Part shown: positions 35,130-48,161 of the stretch, in pieces | Layout of the letters: every line of letters starts with the position of its first letter | How positions within the stretch are numbered: the first letter of the stretch is position 1 | Source of the DNA: Paragonimus skrjabini miyazakii | Taxonomy: Eukaryota > Platyhelminthes > Trematoda > Plagiorchiida > Troglotrematidae | Length of the DNA: 64,000 nucleotides | Reading direction: 5' to 3' | Assembly (NCBI GenBank): GCA_014338405.1 | Contig: JTDE01001115.1 | Location: 64,336-128,335 of the forward strand | The notes under the pieces: generated by a model | Told to the model about the DNA's origin: nothing | Seen by the model: the letters and a program-made list of their open reading frames with translations, nothing else | Database searches by the model: none | Translations under genes and position numbers: made by a program

Positions 35130-38100
35130 GTAAGTCGTGTTATTTACTTTAGAATGGTGACGGGTATAATCACGACAATTTTTACGATTGGCAGATATTT
35201 TTCCAATGAAACTTGTTTCTCGTAAGCATTAATGCCGAGTGGCTACCGTTTTAAAGTGCACAATTTCCAATGATCGAATACCACGTCTGAACGAATTAAT
35301 ATATCTGAAACCATAACCCGGTTACCTCATTATACTATTCTCCAAGCCTCACATGTGGGATGACGTGGACCAAAAATTAGTGATCGATTGGACAACACGT
35401 AACATGTAGCAGTTTTAAAATCAGACTATAGCTGTAACCAATACCTTCAGGTGGCATAAAGAAACCACTAACTTAGTAGATTAATAAACCCAAACTGTTT
35501 AGGATTGTTTAACAAACAAGGTAGAAATACAGATACTTCCAAGACTCGATAGTGAGTCAATGTACAAGTGGACGAATTGTCCAGCAGCCGTCCTAAAATT
35601 GTTGGCAACGGGCGCAATAGTTCACGTGTTCTGAAAGAAGGGGAGATTTCCTAAGCTAACATTTTTGTAGTGTTAAAATTGAATCCACTTTGAAGTTGCC
35701 TTAAATAAGAAACATGAATAGCATTTTGGCACAATGATAACTGAAAACAGCTGTACCGTTTAGATTAGGTATAAACTGACAGACTAAAACTTTAGAGAAT
35801 GGCGGATTAGGTGAGACGAAGCTCTCCTTGCTAAATCTATTTCAGCAATCTACAGAAACCTACTTGACTTTTTTGAATAAGTATATCTGGATACACTTTT
35901 GGTCACTTATACCTGTTGAAGTGCTTTTAAGATGGGAAGTGTACGAATGACCTCACCTTCACCCTCCATCTGGACTACGGCTAAAGTGTAGTTCACTAAC
36001 AGCTTTCTAAAGTGGCAAACAAAAAGCAGATTACGTTGACCCAAAGGTTGTGAATGGAAGTGGTATCTTTCGGCCAAAATCTTGACCTGATATTAGAACC
36101 CTACTTCAATGCGAAATGAAGAAACAATCTCCAAAAACGGCAGGATCCGACTCCGTTGAATAATCGTTTTATTGTTTATCTCAGGAAACCAGATGATAAA
36201 AAGCGAACTGTTCCTCCAAACAGTCTGGAAACGACCGTACAAGCAGAGTGGGCCCTTAGCATCCTTCCCACAAAGACACCGCTCACCCTGATGATTTTCT
36301 ACAAGAAAGATCAGTAACTTATATCTGCTCATGTTAAAACACAGCTTTGATATCAATCTGTCTTCAAAAACATTCGACATCGTATCTTTCACACATTATG
36401 TTGCCAACTTGTTCTCTCACAAATCACAGTAGCACAACATGGTCTGATTAATGTGCAAAATATCTTCTTCCTTGTCCTCGCGCTGGAGAGTAGACGCGTT
36501 AGATGTAAAAATTGTCAACTACACCCTAGGGTACAATTGTCATGCGACGGCAGACCTGCCCTTGAACCAACTTTACGTAGGTTCAATGGACATAGGACCT
36601 TCAACAGAAAAATGCCTGACAGAAGTCATTAAGCCCGTGCTTGTTAACTTGGTGTCAGAATTCATTACATTTTGCTAGTGAAATTGACACCCATTCATTT
36701 TCTTGAGCATTCGCTGAAATCAATCAAACGTGTTCGTCAACCTTGTCAAATGTTTTAAAGTATGTAAGTAACACTAAGAATGGGGCAACTTATTCGCAGT
36801 ATACTATCGAACGGCCCTAATTAAAATAAAATGATTTGTTCAAGTCAGTCGTAGGCTCCATTAACAAATTCGCAGTACATGTGTTTGTGACAAAAAAACG
36901 GAAGAAGCACTGACTGCCAAATCGTGAACACGTTGAATCGTGCCAGCTACAGTCCAAATCGATAACCACTACATGTGTTCCGTTATGACATTCTAGAAAG
37001 CTGTGATATCACTGATTGTTCTTCTACATTTACTCACAGATTCAATCGCTGAGATTGATGTGACAAGCAGCTCTGACAATTTCTTTGAGCATTGCACCCC
37101 CCCCCCCACCCTCCAGTCTAGAGTCCTCGATTAATTACTAGAAAATTGGTGTGCAAATAAGCCGAAATAAATCATGGATTACCTTAACGAATACTACTCT
37201 AAAGCTTTACATTTTGTCGGTCAACCGTGGAGCTACAATCATCCGATCAATATCGGCAAATCACCGCATCTGGAAGCACGGAGATATCAAAGGAAATAAA
37301 CATTGAGCAATTTCCTGTATTTTTTAACTAACCAATCGGAGGTGTGACATGGTGTGATATGATGAATTTGGAACCATGGTAGAAATAACGGGTATCTATA
37401 TTTTTCTGGATCACATATCTGGGATTGGATGAAGGTGAGCTTATACATCTCTGATAGTTGGTTCACACTCCGTACTTTGTTGATCTTTTCGTCCACTGTT
37501 GATCACATTTCGTGCTTCTAATATTGGTAGTTGTTCCAGTTGGTTCTTGAACCAGAGACAACGAACGGACGAGCGCTGAACAGGGGATACTCTTGTTCTC
37601 ACTGTCTCCTTGCTATACATACCATTGGCTAGGGCTGGACAATGAACATTTTCTCAACATACACACGACTACTATGATCGGCTTAGGTATTTCTGATCAC
37701 ATCTACAATGCACAAATCTGTAACTGAATTTCTAAGCCTAGCCAGTTAGTTCGTTGTCTGTTTATACTCACCTTTTTACAATTGTTGCAGTCATTCATAC
37801 GCGTAGTTCTATCACGTGATATGGGTGTTCCTCTCGATCACTTTCACGTGGATTGCTATACCGTTAGACGGTCGGTGCACCGTTTTTATGGTGTGGTGAA
37901 ATGCCTGAGCCGATTGCAGCAGTCATGTGTGTGTCGGATACAGGTCGAATGCATTGCCCTAGACACTGGTAAGCTAATCAACGGAAAGGTCAGTGCTACA
38001 GCGTCCTGTGTTTAACTATCGTTCAGTCATTGTCCTCAATCGGTGAACCAACCGCAACTACCAGAAATGATAAGCACACGAAATGTGAACATCAATGTGC

Positions 38101-38566
38101 GAAACACGATCAGTAGTATAAAAAACAAAATACACAGCAAAGTTATGGAATGCAGGGGCTAGAAACCAAAAACCTGGTTGAATGTACTTTTCGTCAAACA
38201 GTCCAAAGCAGCTGACACAAATTATGTTGCATATAACCGTAAAGTTATTGGCAACGAGTATAAATGGCTTCCGGATTGGAGATTGCTGTCCAGCAGAAAC
38301 CCATTACACAGGCGTAATTAACAACACTAATGCTAATCCCTGACATCTGTTATCCTGACCTGTCACTAGGCAGTCCACCTGTTATTTTAGTCTAGACGGT
38401 AATGACATTCGTCAACCCACCACACAATGATAAATACACATGTTAACTTCAAGGCGACTGCAACACAGGGCATTCGTACATGCTCAAAACTGTAGGAGCA
38501 CGTCACAAATGATAGGAAAAGCATTTTGGGATAATTTTTCAAAATATGTTATCTCAAACCTAGAAA
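35130..38566. other. Intron 3, first part
   Basis: No transposon is recognised here. An 11-C run lies at 37097-37107. At 37791-38015 an open frame follows a good acceptor (TTTTTACAATTGTTGCAG) and has a donor-like GTAAGC at 37966. Its length would not keep phase between exons 3 and 4, and its product is unknown. ORFs at 36451-36678 and 36093-36392 also lack identifiable domains. Confidence 0.45.
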
Positions 38567-38815
38567 CTAACAGTTGTTTAAGGGGTTATGCCGGGCAGCC
38601 GATCCCCTGAAAGATTTGATGGATTCCATACGAGACAGTGGGGCAGGTGAGTCACTGAGTCCACATGTGAAATTTCAGAACTCCCGTCACAGATTCATAT
38701 CTCAGCTGGTAAAATGTTTGCGGCATTTGGGCGTGTTGATTCTGTCACTGGTTCAAATCCAGCCGAAACCCAGATTTTTCATGGTTGGATCTCTTCTAAC
38801 CACAATACATTCATC
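38567..38815 (+). repeat. tRNA-body repeat, copy G1
   Basis: This is homologous over about 250 bp to 60121-60368 on the minus strand. Shared blocks include GATGGATTCCATA-GAGACAGTGGGGC-GGTG and ATGTGAAATTTC. The tRNA-like part covers 38691-38767, with an A box, ATCTCAGCTGG, ending at 38709 and a perfect B box, GGTTCAAATCC, at 38750-38760. The T arm can pair CTGG with CCAG. Similarity continues about 50 bases beyond the tRNA-like part. The acceptor stem is eroded in this copy. Confidence 0.75.
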
Positions 38816-39569
38816 GAGTTGAAATGGGAAGTGATAAAGTTGAACACTTTCTACATCAAACTAGCATAGGTTTGTGAGTAGCATACACAAACAAAGAGTC
38901 AGGCGGAATTTAAAAGCACAGCCACACAGGAATAAAATATGTGGGTAAATAATGGATGTCTAGATCAACTTGTCACAGGTGTCTGAATGTGTTCAGCTGA
39001 ACAAATCGCCGCGACAACTACGCCGAACCGACTGCCTCCACAAAGAGGTTGTGAACACAGAGGGATAGATGGACGTTCAAATTATGGCTCCTAGATGAGC
39101 TGTGAGTTACGTCCCCTGCTGTCTCTAAATAACACCTTAGGATCGTCTGGGACAGTGTCTTATTTCAAGCAAAAGTTCAACGATGTATGAATTTCGACCG
39201 TTGCAGAAGTTGGTGAACAAATTCCAGCCCGTAGCTTACGTGGCAAACAAACCATCTGCGGCTGCAGTATCAGGGCCGAAGTAAATGATTTCAAATCATG
39301 TTGTTGTGGAAGGCCATAGCGAAATGAGGTCCATCAAGCCAAAAACACCTGCTTGAAGTGTACTTTTTTTCAATAATAGGATCCGCACGAACTTATGTTG
39401 ATAGCTCTTTCTTCTCTCTTAATGACGACTCTTCTGTTCTCTTTTTTACGTTTCACACTATCAGCAACAAAATAACACTAGATCCATCAGCTTCGTGTAA
39501 GTTTTTAAGGTCTCAGAGAATCGGCACTTCACCCTCATGATCACTGTGTAAACCATACCGTCCCAGTTT
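38816..39569. other. Intron 3, no element recognised
   Basis: Nothing supportable was seen in this stretch. Confidence 0.5.
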
Positions 39570-40805
39570 AGACTAGTTATCGACCAATCAACCGGCATTC
39601 CACTCAAGATAATGAAACGCTTATTAAAGTTCACCATCCTCAAGCATTTCTTACGGAACAATGTTTTTCCTCCACCCAGCATGGCTTTCTTCCTAACCGG
39701 TCATGCATAACAACCTGACGGAGGTAATGGACAGTGACCTTATCTCAGATGCTGTCTTTGTTGATTTCGCCAGAGCTTCTAATCGTGTCCCAAATGACCA
39801 CTTTAGACACAAACTGGAGCCTAATAGTATCCAAGGTGAAGATTTTTGTTGGATTGCCTCTTTTCTTGATGGTGGAACTTTTAGAGTTGAAACTGGATCA
39901 GACCTTTCTTCCTTCTTCCCAGTTTCTGTAGAGGTTCTTGAAGGGTCAGCGCTAGATCCTCTGTTGTTTTCATACTTATATTGACGACCTCCTGGACAAG
40001 ATACCCGGCAACGCTCTTCTGTACATTGATTACCAAAAAATCTGGAATCTAAATAACCCCAGTGCAATACAAGTTGGTCTGGACGTGATTAAGTATTCGT
40101 TGAACATTTAAAGTCTCCCACTAAATGACAATAAGTGCGCTCATATGTCACTCGGTGGGGACTCCGGCAATGCTTGCGTGAACCATGGTGTGTTCAGTAC
40201 AGCAGACAACACAAAGATCGATCTGAAGAAATATCTAGGCATCTGGATGTTGTCTAACTTATCTTTTGCGTACGCTCACCTGATGGGGGCAAAAAAGGGG
40301 CATGCTATTCTCAGGATGACGAGGTCCACTTTCCCCCACATAGATAAGAAAGTGTTTCAAATACGTTTTGGAAATTATATAAGGCCGTTACTTGAGTATG
40401 CTAATCAGGTTGTGCACAATGGCTTGAAGAAAGGCATACGTACTGTTAAGGGTGTTTAGCGCGCTGCAACAAAACTAATCACAAGCTTAAGAAGTGTCGC
40501 GTGTGAGTCTCAACTTGAAATTCTTGACCTGTATCTATTTGAATTTCGACGAATCCGCCGCGATTTAACTCTCACCCACTTCTTTTTTCGAGTAGGCCTA
40601 GTAGAACAGTTCTTCGCCATAAGGAATTATGACGGTCAGCGTGGACATACCAGAAAGCTATACAAGATACATCCCTGGACCTTCCTTAGACAACAGTTCT
40701 TTTCTTACAGGGTTAGTAACCACTGGAACAACCTTCATTTTAAGGTCGTTAGCTGCATTTCTGTGGATCGTTTCAAAGCATCGTCAAACTTTTTTTTATT
40801 TAAAA
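39570..40805 (+). pseudogene. Decayed CR1/Jockey-type RT, intron 3
   Basis: The plus strand shows, in order, QHGFLPNRSC (about 39678), VFVDFARASNRVPNDHFRHK, where DFSKAFD is lost, IQGEDFCWIASFLDG, EGSALDPLLF, where PQGS.LGPLLF is expected, and then a DDL block. The usual Y-DD is reduced to IDYQK. Next come KKYLGIWMLSNLSF, then RPLLEYANQVV and the thumb, and finally TRKLYKIHPWTF with RVSNHWNNL. Stops and frame changes separate these pieces. It lies in sense orientation to the host gene and is a 5'-truncated dead copy. Confidence 0.85.
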
Positions 40806-42249
40806 CAAACCTTATGTTAATCTTTTAATATGTTCTCATCCCCAAGACCTGTTCTATATGCTGTTTTCAACGATAGCTTTTCAGGTCAACAGACGCCCGT
40901 TTGACACGGAACAAAACAAACCGACTGTATCCAGGGAGCTTTGGCCTCCTGCCTAGAATCCATGTATTAATCCCTGAATCGCTGAATCGGCAAAAGCAAA
41001 GCAGACTGCTACTCATGACAAACATTAAGCTGTATTTTGCCAGTCGTTAAATCTCAACATGTTTCACGTAATGAAGGGTTTGTTCAAGTCCACTCCTAAA
41101 CACAGTATTGAGGCTGATGAGGCAACACCGAATACTGAACGATTCACATAGAACAGCAGATCTGTCAACATAAAACTACTTGACCGAATTTCTTCTATGT
41201 AAGAATGGCGGCCAGTTACGTCAGTTTTGACGATCTGTTATTCGGGGAAATTCGTGTGCTTTTATAGACACTGAATGCTTCATTGACTTGCCATGGATTC
41301 GTTTAGCTAGATTTATAAAGCAAATTTTCTTCTCTTAATTTTCTGCATCCTTCGTCGTTCAGTCCAAACACGAAAACGAAACGTATACAAGTGATGGTTG
41401 ACAAAAAACATCCAATGACGTACGGCAGCATCAACGAAAGGCCTTTCTGTCAAAGCTTTATGTTTCCATTTCGTTTATTCTGGTTCGCGAAAAGTAATCC
41501 AACCAAGTCATTGTTTGATATGGTTGTCCAAGCAAGCTTTTGATCAAAACACAGAGGTATTTCCATTAGGAATACAGTGACCGAGGTGATAGAAGCATAG
41601 TGTGAAACTCTACCATATCTAATAGTCCTTAGGCAAATCAACTTGGTCAGTTTCTCACTCAGATAAAGTTCAGAATAGCTGGGCAGCTGTAAATGTATTT
41701 ATCGAGGTGTGTAAAATACGAATCATTAACATGCAAATTTAAAATAAATCTTTAGATGAAAAAGTGAAGTTCCGATTAGCCTACTCAGGGTGCTGGACAG
41801 TGTGAGTTTTAAAGCTTTGATGACGGATTGTGAGGTGATAAATAATAAACGTTTTTACGTACTTAAACGAACCGTTTGCCTGACATAAGTGTAGCAGATT
41901 TCGTTTAGTGATGACGCTTTTCTACTTTGTACGTAACGATTAACACTATCAGCATTAAGGTAACACGACAATTTGTTACTATTTTTAATTACAAACGTGA
42001 AGTGTTCTCTCAGGAATATGATGAAGGTTTACCGCTGATCGTAGTCAAATTGTTCAGGTCGCCAAACTATACACAACAATCATCTTTTGAACTGAAGTGT
42101 CATACACATTTATTACTGTTGATAACAAACTGAGTGCCAGACAGTAGAGAAAGACAAATATGAGTAAGTAAACGCTACATTACAAAACATCACAGTCTGG
42201 ATGGCCGTCTGTAGCCGGACACGAAGAGACAATATCAACATTATATAGA
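40806..42249. other. Intron 3, no element recognised
   Basis: AT-rich sequence with no ORF or repeat partner that I could identify. Confidence 0.5.
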
Positions 42250-42595
42250 CTGAACACCACCCACAATTGATCGCAGCTGTCGCATTCCCAGACACTTTTC
42301 AAACGGCTCCTCTAGAGGCGATCGCGCAAGCTGATCATTACTCACAAGCGAAAGAGGTTGAGCGTTCACATATGATAATTCAGTCGTGTCTAATATGAGG
42401 TCACTTGCGCAGTGGTCAACACGGTTTCCTCATGAAAAGCGTGGCCGGAGTTCTAGTCCTGGTGATGGCAAGGATATGCACTAGTAACAAGCTCTAATGG
42501 GAGTGAAACACGAGTCTAGTGCTTTATTTCAAAAGGGTCCGACTGGAAATTTTGTGGAAATGCGAAAGCTGCGATCAGTTGTGGGTGATGTTCAA
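42250..42595 (+). mobile_element. Fold-back element with tRNA-like centre, copy A
   Basis: The left arm starts TGAACACCACCCACAATTGA and continues TCGCAGCTGTCGCATTCCC. The right arm ends as its reverse complement, AGCTGCGATCAGTTGTGGGT then GATGTTCAA. Between them lie GATAATTCAGTCGTGTCTAA, TATGAGGTCA, an A box (TTGCGCAGTGG, ending 42415) and a B box (GGAGTTCTAGTCC, 42447-42459). Part of the left arm is deleted relative to copy B. It encodes no protein. Movement would need enzymes from elsewhere, either LINE machinery or a transposase acting on the inverted ends. Confidence 0.75.
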
Positions 42596-42910
42596 GCTAT
42601 ATGATAACCAAAATATCCCACTACTCACCAGTATTCAACAGCAGTAAACTACCAGGTTAAAATGAGACCTATAGTTTATGAAGGAAGCGTGTATTCTCAC
42701 GTGCATTCGGGTGGACGATGAACCTTATTATTTCCACTTATTAATCATGGTCTTCATGGCAATTACTTAATTTACAATCGAATTGGTACTGATCTGCCTT
42801 TAATTGGTCATTACCTAATATAGTCTTTTGCTGCTACAAATGTGTTTTTCTCCATGAACATCCCTATTTGGCTGTCCACTTTGTTTAACTATACTTCATT
42901 TGTTCTGTAG

Positions 42911-43052
42911 CATCTAGTCCGTGACGGTCATCTTAGTGGAGGCGCAGGCTATTTGCTGTCCAGGGCTGCATTCAAAGCGATCGTGGACGAAGCTTTAGGA
43001 AAGCATCCAGGTTGTCCGACCTACGATGAAGATAAAGAAGACGTGAAAGTCA
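42911..43052 (+). CDS. C1GALT1-like: Core 1 beta-1,3-galactosyltransferase-like gene, exon 4
   Basis: The exon encodes residues 189-235. It starts HLVRDGHLSGGAGYLLSRAA, then FKAIV, equivalent to the family block V-QGYMSGGAGYVLSKEAL. It then has a CPTYDEDKEDVKV segment with the Cys and acidic run that precede the EDxALG region in related enzymes. The acceptor is CATTTGTTCTGTAG and the donor GTGAGT. It enters in phase 0 and leaves in phase 1. The SGGAGY motif is fully conserved. Confidence 0.93.
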
Positions 43053-45762
43053 GTGAGTCTACAAGTTACTTTCTCGTCTTTCCGTACAGTTATCACACTA
43101 CGCATGCAATTGTAAACGAAAATTGAAGTGATTGTACGTAGGGTACAAAAAATACGCACGAACTATCCGATAAAGTGAATACATTCAGGATACCAACTTT
43201 GTCCTTGAAGATCGATACTACTGTTCTACATTTCAAACTCGCAATAAAATTTGCACCGCTAGACTTAGTTAAGTATACTAAACGTTTCCTAGTTCAATTT
43301 ATCTAGATGTCATCTTCGTGCGTCTTAATATTAACAGGTTCCAGCGGTGAATTGAATCGAACACCATTTATCCACTCCGTTTCACCGATATTTTCTGATA
43401 GGGATCCGCTGAATAATCGAACCAATCACCAGTTGTAGCCGGTTTGAATAGTTGGCACAATGTTCATTCAACCGCTTTTTTCTATGAAGATTTTTGTGAA
43501 CATTTCTACACATCTAGCTCATACTCAGTATACTTCCACCCAAAATCACCTAAAACTTGTGAGCTTAATGTCGTAACGTAAATTCAAAACAAAACTCAGC
43601 ATTGTAGTCTGAATTCTCAATTACTAAGTATTTTCCCGAACAGGTTTTATCACTCTGTGACAACAGACTGTTGACATGGCACTTTTGGCCTCTTCAGCTG
43701 ACTAACCCAGGCACCTCATTCACCACTCATGTTGCGCAACCATGCTAGAAAGGTTGTTGGCAAATACAAAACCATGCCATTTTGACATCAGTTGCTTAGC
43801 TGGGTGTATGAACACACTACAACCTTCCTCGGTTGAAATGTTCACCAGAAAATAGGACACCAATTTTAGGGGCTTTCGATGAGTATAATGCGGATCTTCG
43901 AGGACGCTTTTGCGGTCTGTATAGCGTTACACATTGTCACCAACCACCATCGAGTACCATCTTCCGTGTTCTTCAAATCTGTCTAATATTGTCTACTGCC
44001 AGAAGTGTCATGTTGGTTTCATATACGGATCTCGTCTTATGGAAAATGTTAACAGAACCTCGATTGCTAGAAGCCGTTGTGTGCGCCTTCTCTCCACGTA
44101 GTGTTCCTATGCCGGCACGATTGTGGAACAGATCTCAGTCAGGTTAATGAGTAAAAATAGATTAATACCGCAACATGGCTGACTTTCATTAATTCAGACA
44201 AAAATATGCCTATGGCCCAAAGGTAAACAACGCGTTTTTTCCTCTCCTTATTCAACTCGGTATACACAGTCCCGAGAATCACGTATAATTTTCTGGCGGT
44301 TATCAATCTGCTGTTTGGGTAGTCACGTGTAGCCTCCTTCTTGGTTTCCGCTTTCATACGCAATCAAAAGAGATCCAGGCTGACAAAAGGATCTTCACTC
44401 ACCCTCTGTGTACACTGGTCGGCCGGTGCGTTACACAGAAGTTTACGTTAATGCACACCGCATCTACCATGCATTTGCTTGTTCGCTCTTCAATAAATCC
44501 ATCGATTGATGATGAGTATGTGAACTTTTAACACAACAGCAATAGCCTTCCCAACATTACCCATTCTGATAAACACTAAGATCGCGCTGGCGTATTTTCT
44601 GTGAATAAGGTTCACGTGAGGTACGATCGGGAATTCATACGAGTAAAAATAATGAATGTGGCTTTATGTATGTTTTACATTCCGTGACTTTTCGTTCTTC
44701 AACAGATCCATGACGTTTTGGTACACACTATCGATACCATTATCGAACATGTGTGACTTTTAGGTCCTAATACACACTGCAAACATAATGAGGTAGGCAC
44801 ACACTGTCCTCTTAGGATACGCTGATTAACGTGAAAAGCACTTAAATGGAGGCCTGAAAATTTTCAAGAAAGTGATATTTAGCCCATCGTAATAACGCTA
44901 TAGATTGTTTAATAACGTGGGTGGTATTTTGGTGACAATTTGCATACCATATTTTGTGCTTTACACTAGTGAAAGTATCGCAGTTGAAAAGGGCGTCGTC
45001 TGCTGAACTGTGTTTGTAGTGTGAGACAGAACCCATAAACAAGTCTAAGGACTTGGTCATTCAAAGTTAACTACACATGACTCTGAGATGAAAGTTCTAC
45101 GGATGGAAATTAAGCCTTCAGATAAAATGACTGTACATTTGCATAATGATCGAAGTTCACTGGCAACTTTCTGAGAGACTTGTAGTGATTCGTTAACTGG
45201 CCTCGTCAGGATTACACATAGGCTGTCTTCCTAGCCATGATATTCATTTGCACTACCGCATATACTGTGAGCGCTGATGGTACTGGCCTGACAAGCGTTT
45301 TCACTCTCACGGTGAAAGATGATCAATTAAGATGTACTATATTAGATTGTCTGATAAATTAAGTGTCAACTCGTCGACAAATCGATTACCCTATTATTAG
45401 GTTGTTTCACATGGAAGAACGTGCAGCAAATAAAGGGAAGGAGAGTTTTTGTGTTCACAATGCAGACCACAAATCATAAGGTTCCACAAGAAATCAACGG
45501 ATCAGAGGAAGCTGAGAAATCTTATGTAGGTCCTGCAAATTGAAATATTGTTTCAGGATGTCAGCGAACGAAAGATTACGAAGGAGGAAGTTAGAGGATA
45601 GTAGGCGGAATAAAAATCTAACCACTGTTTAACAGATAGACTAACACCGCACTATAACATCAGGGGAAAACAGCCAGCTAGTAACAACAGTTAGAGGTCA
45701 CAAATATTTTCACTCTACCTCAGTGGTTATGATAATCAAGTAATCTGAAGTCTCAGTTTGGT
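43053..45762. other. Intron 4, first part, no element recognised
   Basis: ORFs such as 43833-44147 and 44139-44363 are open but show no domain I recognise. No repeat partner was found in the window. Confidence 0.4.
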
Positions 45763-45782
45763 GTCCCGAATAGTTGCGTTAA
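45763..45782. repeat. Left target-site duplication of the Penelope-like element
   Basis: GTCCCGAATAGTTGCGTTAA matches 48194-48213 at 19 of 20 positions. It directly precedes, and overlaps by about 3 bases, the minus arm of the element. Confidence 0.75.
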
Positions 45783-46481
45783 TTTGAACAAAACAGTTAG
45801 AAGATGAACACTGGTAGATGCTAGCATTTCGTATTGGCTCGTCAGTACCAAATAACCAATAACACGGGAACCTTTCAATTTAACGTCTACAGTGCTTCGG
45901 GGGGTGTGAACAAAGAAAACAACAATAACAAAAACGTCCAATCGTGTGATCTGAATGACACTCACTGCGACTTAGGATCATGGCAGCCTCAAGTTCACAA
46001 ATAATTGTTTTTGTACACACAACACAGGTTTGAACCGGTTTATCGCGACGACTTCAGCAAATTTTAGGAACCGTGAGTTGTGGTGGCGCATTATGTTGGT
46101 GAAGGCTGAGGTCAGGTCCACGTTGTGGCCAGTTGACAGGATGTGTCGTCCGATCGACGACGCTGGGGGCTTACGATTCTCTGTGACTACAATGTCCGGT
46201 TTTGAGTCCTGTTTGTGAACCCACTTAGGTACATGTTCCCTCATCCTTGAGATCAATGATCTATCGGTTCTGCCTATGTAACTTTCTCCGCAGTTACATG
46301 AGAATTGGTAAATACAGTGTGATTTGGCGCCAATAGGTTGATCTCCTTTGATTGTAGATACAGTTAACCTGCGAGTCTGACTAAGGACCCTCAATTCGGC
46401 TGCGTTGTAAGTACGTGAGCGAAGAGACAATACGTTGGGTTGTACGCATTGTCGCGATATCCCCTTTGAATGGTAACCCAA
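45780..46481 (-). mobile_element. Penelope-like element, minus-strand inverted arm (GIY-YIG endonuclease)
   Basis: This 702-bp arm is the reverse complement of 47460-48161; translations of both arms are identical as far as I can see. Read on the minus strand it has YNAAELRVLSQTRRLTV, then IYQFSCNCGESYIGRTDRSL and ISRMREHVPKW, the GIY-YIG nuclease that Penelope-like elements carry C-terminal to RT, then the helical tail FAEVVAINRFKPVL. It carries no RT and is cut off at the 5' side at 46481. Such inverted partial copies are known around Penelope-like units. Confidence 0.9.
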
Positions 46482-48161
46482 CATGGCTGGATAGATAAAA
46501 AGACATACAAGTACCTAAAGCCCGGCGGTTGCTCGTTGTCTCAACTGTACGGTCTTCCCAAGACACACAAGCAGGGTATGCCACTTCGACCTATATTAGC
46601 CATGTCTATTTCACCTCAGCACAAACTGGCTGGATGGTTGGTCGAGATTTTGAAGCCAGCCATTCAAAAGTGTGACAGCTATNNNNNNNNNNNNNNNNNN
46701 NNNNNNNNNNNNNNNNNNNNNNNNNNNNNNNNNNNNNNNNNNNNNNNNNNNNNNNNNNNNNNNNNNNNNNNNNNNNNNNNNNNNNNNNNNNNNNNNNNNN
46801 NNNNNNNNNNNNNNNNNNNNNNNNNNNNNNNNNNNNNNNNNNNNNNNNNNNNNNNNNNNNNNNNNNNNNNNNNNNNNNNNNNNNNNNNNNNNNNNNNNNN
46901 NNNNNNNNNNNNNNNNNNNNNNNNNNNNNNNNNNNNNNNNNNNNNNNNNNNNNNNNNNNNNNCATGATCATGATAGAAGGGCAATTAAGTGATATCATCT
47001 CACAACTATCCTACTACAGACGCTATGTAGATGATACCCTGGTCATTGCCAAAAGTCGCGAGCTATATGAACAGTTTGTTCTGTGGCTTAACGGCGTTCA
47101 TCCTAACCTCAAGGTGACGTGTGAACCAGAGACCGATGACAGTCTGCCTTACTTGGACATACTCATCACAAGAAGAGCCGACGGATCAATAAAGCGTGGC
47201 ATTTACAGGAAACCAACTTGGTCTGGTCAGTATATGCATTTCACTAGTTTCAACCCAGTGAAATAAAAGCGAGGTGTAGTGAGAACACTGTTCACCAGAG
47301 CACGCCGTATTTGCACATCCGATTGTGTTGAGCAAGAGCTGGAAATGCTTAAGACGACTCTTGAGGGTAATGGGTACCCCAGAAGCTTTATTCAGCGTCA
47401 TAGCGAGTGGAGGCCCAAAGGCAGTAAAACTGATGAGGTCCCGAAGAAACTAGTATATATTGGGTTACCATTCAAAGGGGATATCGCGACAATGCGTACA
47501 ACCCAACGTATTGTCTCTTCGCTCACGTACTTACAACGCAGCCGAATTGAGGGTCCTTAGTCAGACTCGCAGGTTAACTGTATCTACAATCAAAGGAGAT
47601 CAACCTATTGGCGCCAAATCACACTGTATTTACCAATTCTCATGTAACTGCGGAGAAAGTTACATAGGCAGAACCGATAGATCATTGATCTCAAGGATGA
47701 GGGAACATGTACCTAAGTGGGTTCACAAACAGGACTCAAAACCGGACATTGTAGTCACAGAGAATCGTAAGCCCCCAGCGTCGTCGATCGGACGACACAT
47801 CCTGTCAACTGGCCACAACGTGGACCTGACCTCAGCCTTCACCAACATAATGCGCCACCACAACTCACGGTTCCTAAAATTTGCTGAAGTCGTCGCGATA
47901 AACCGGTTCAAACCTGTGTTGTGTGTACAAAAACAATTATTTGTGAACTTGAGGCTGCCATGATCCTAAGTCGCAGTGAGTGTCATTCAGATCACACGAT
48001 TGGACGTTTTTGTTATTGTTGTTTTCTTTGTTCACACCCCCCGAAGCACTGTAGACGTTAAATTGAAAGGTTCCCGTGTTATTGGTTATTTGGTACTGAC
48101 GAGCCAATACGAAATGCTAGCATCTACCAGTGTTCATCTTCTAACTGTTTTGTTCAAATTA
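46482..48161 (+). mobile_element. Penelope-like element, plus-strand copy (RT plus GIY-YIG)
   Basis: The RT begins at 46482 with the frame LYGLPKTHKQGMPLRPILAM, typical of Penelope RT. A 280-N gap covers the middle. After it comes YYRRYVDDTLVIAKS, the catalytic box, then TYLDI-like PYLDILITRR and YRKPTWSGQYMHFTSFNPVK. A TAA follows VK (47262-47266), then KRGVVRTLFTRARRIC and GNGYPRSFIQRHS in the same frame. A one-base frameshift near 47520 separates RT from the GIY-YIG part (IYQFSCNCGESYIGRTDRSL). Both arms share this frameshift. The 5' end of the RT is missing, so the copy is not autonomous. Inactive but young. Confidence 0.92.
46683..46962. other. Assembly gap (280 N) inside the Penelope-like RT
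   Basis: Unknown bases lie between the inverted arms, exactly where a short-read assembly would struggle. The gap length may be estimated rather than real. Confidence 1.

Noticed and set aside
36451..36678. 75-codon ORF in intron 3 with a protein-like composition
   Set aside because: No flanking acceptor or donor pair in phase, and no recognisable family.
41110..41145. CTGATGAGGC...CCGAATACTG, resembling a hammerhead ribozyme core; a similar CTGATGAGGT...GAAGAAAC at about 47431 in the Penelope-like ORF
   Set aside because: Penelope-like elements can carry hammerheads, so I looked. Neither site has GAAA directly after a proper helix II, nor a helix I/III arrangement with a cleavage triplet, and the second is inside coding sequence.
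45783..48161. The inverted 702-bp arms as terminal inverted repeats of a DNA transposon
   Set aside because: The arms encode a GIY-YIG nuclease continuous with a Penelope-type RT in the plus copy, so they are partial element copies and not transposase-recognised ends.
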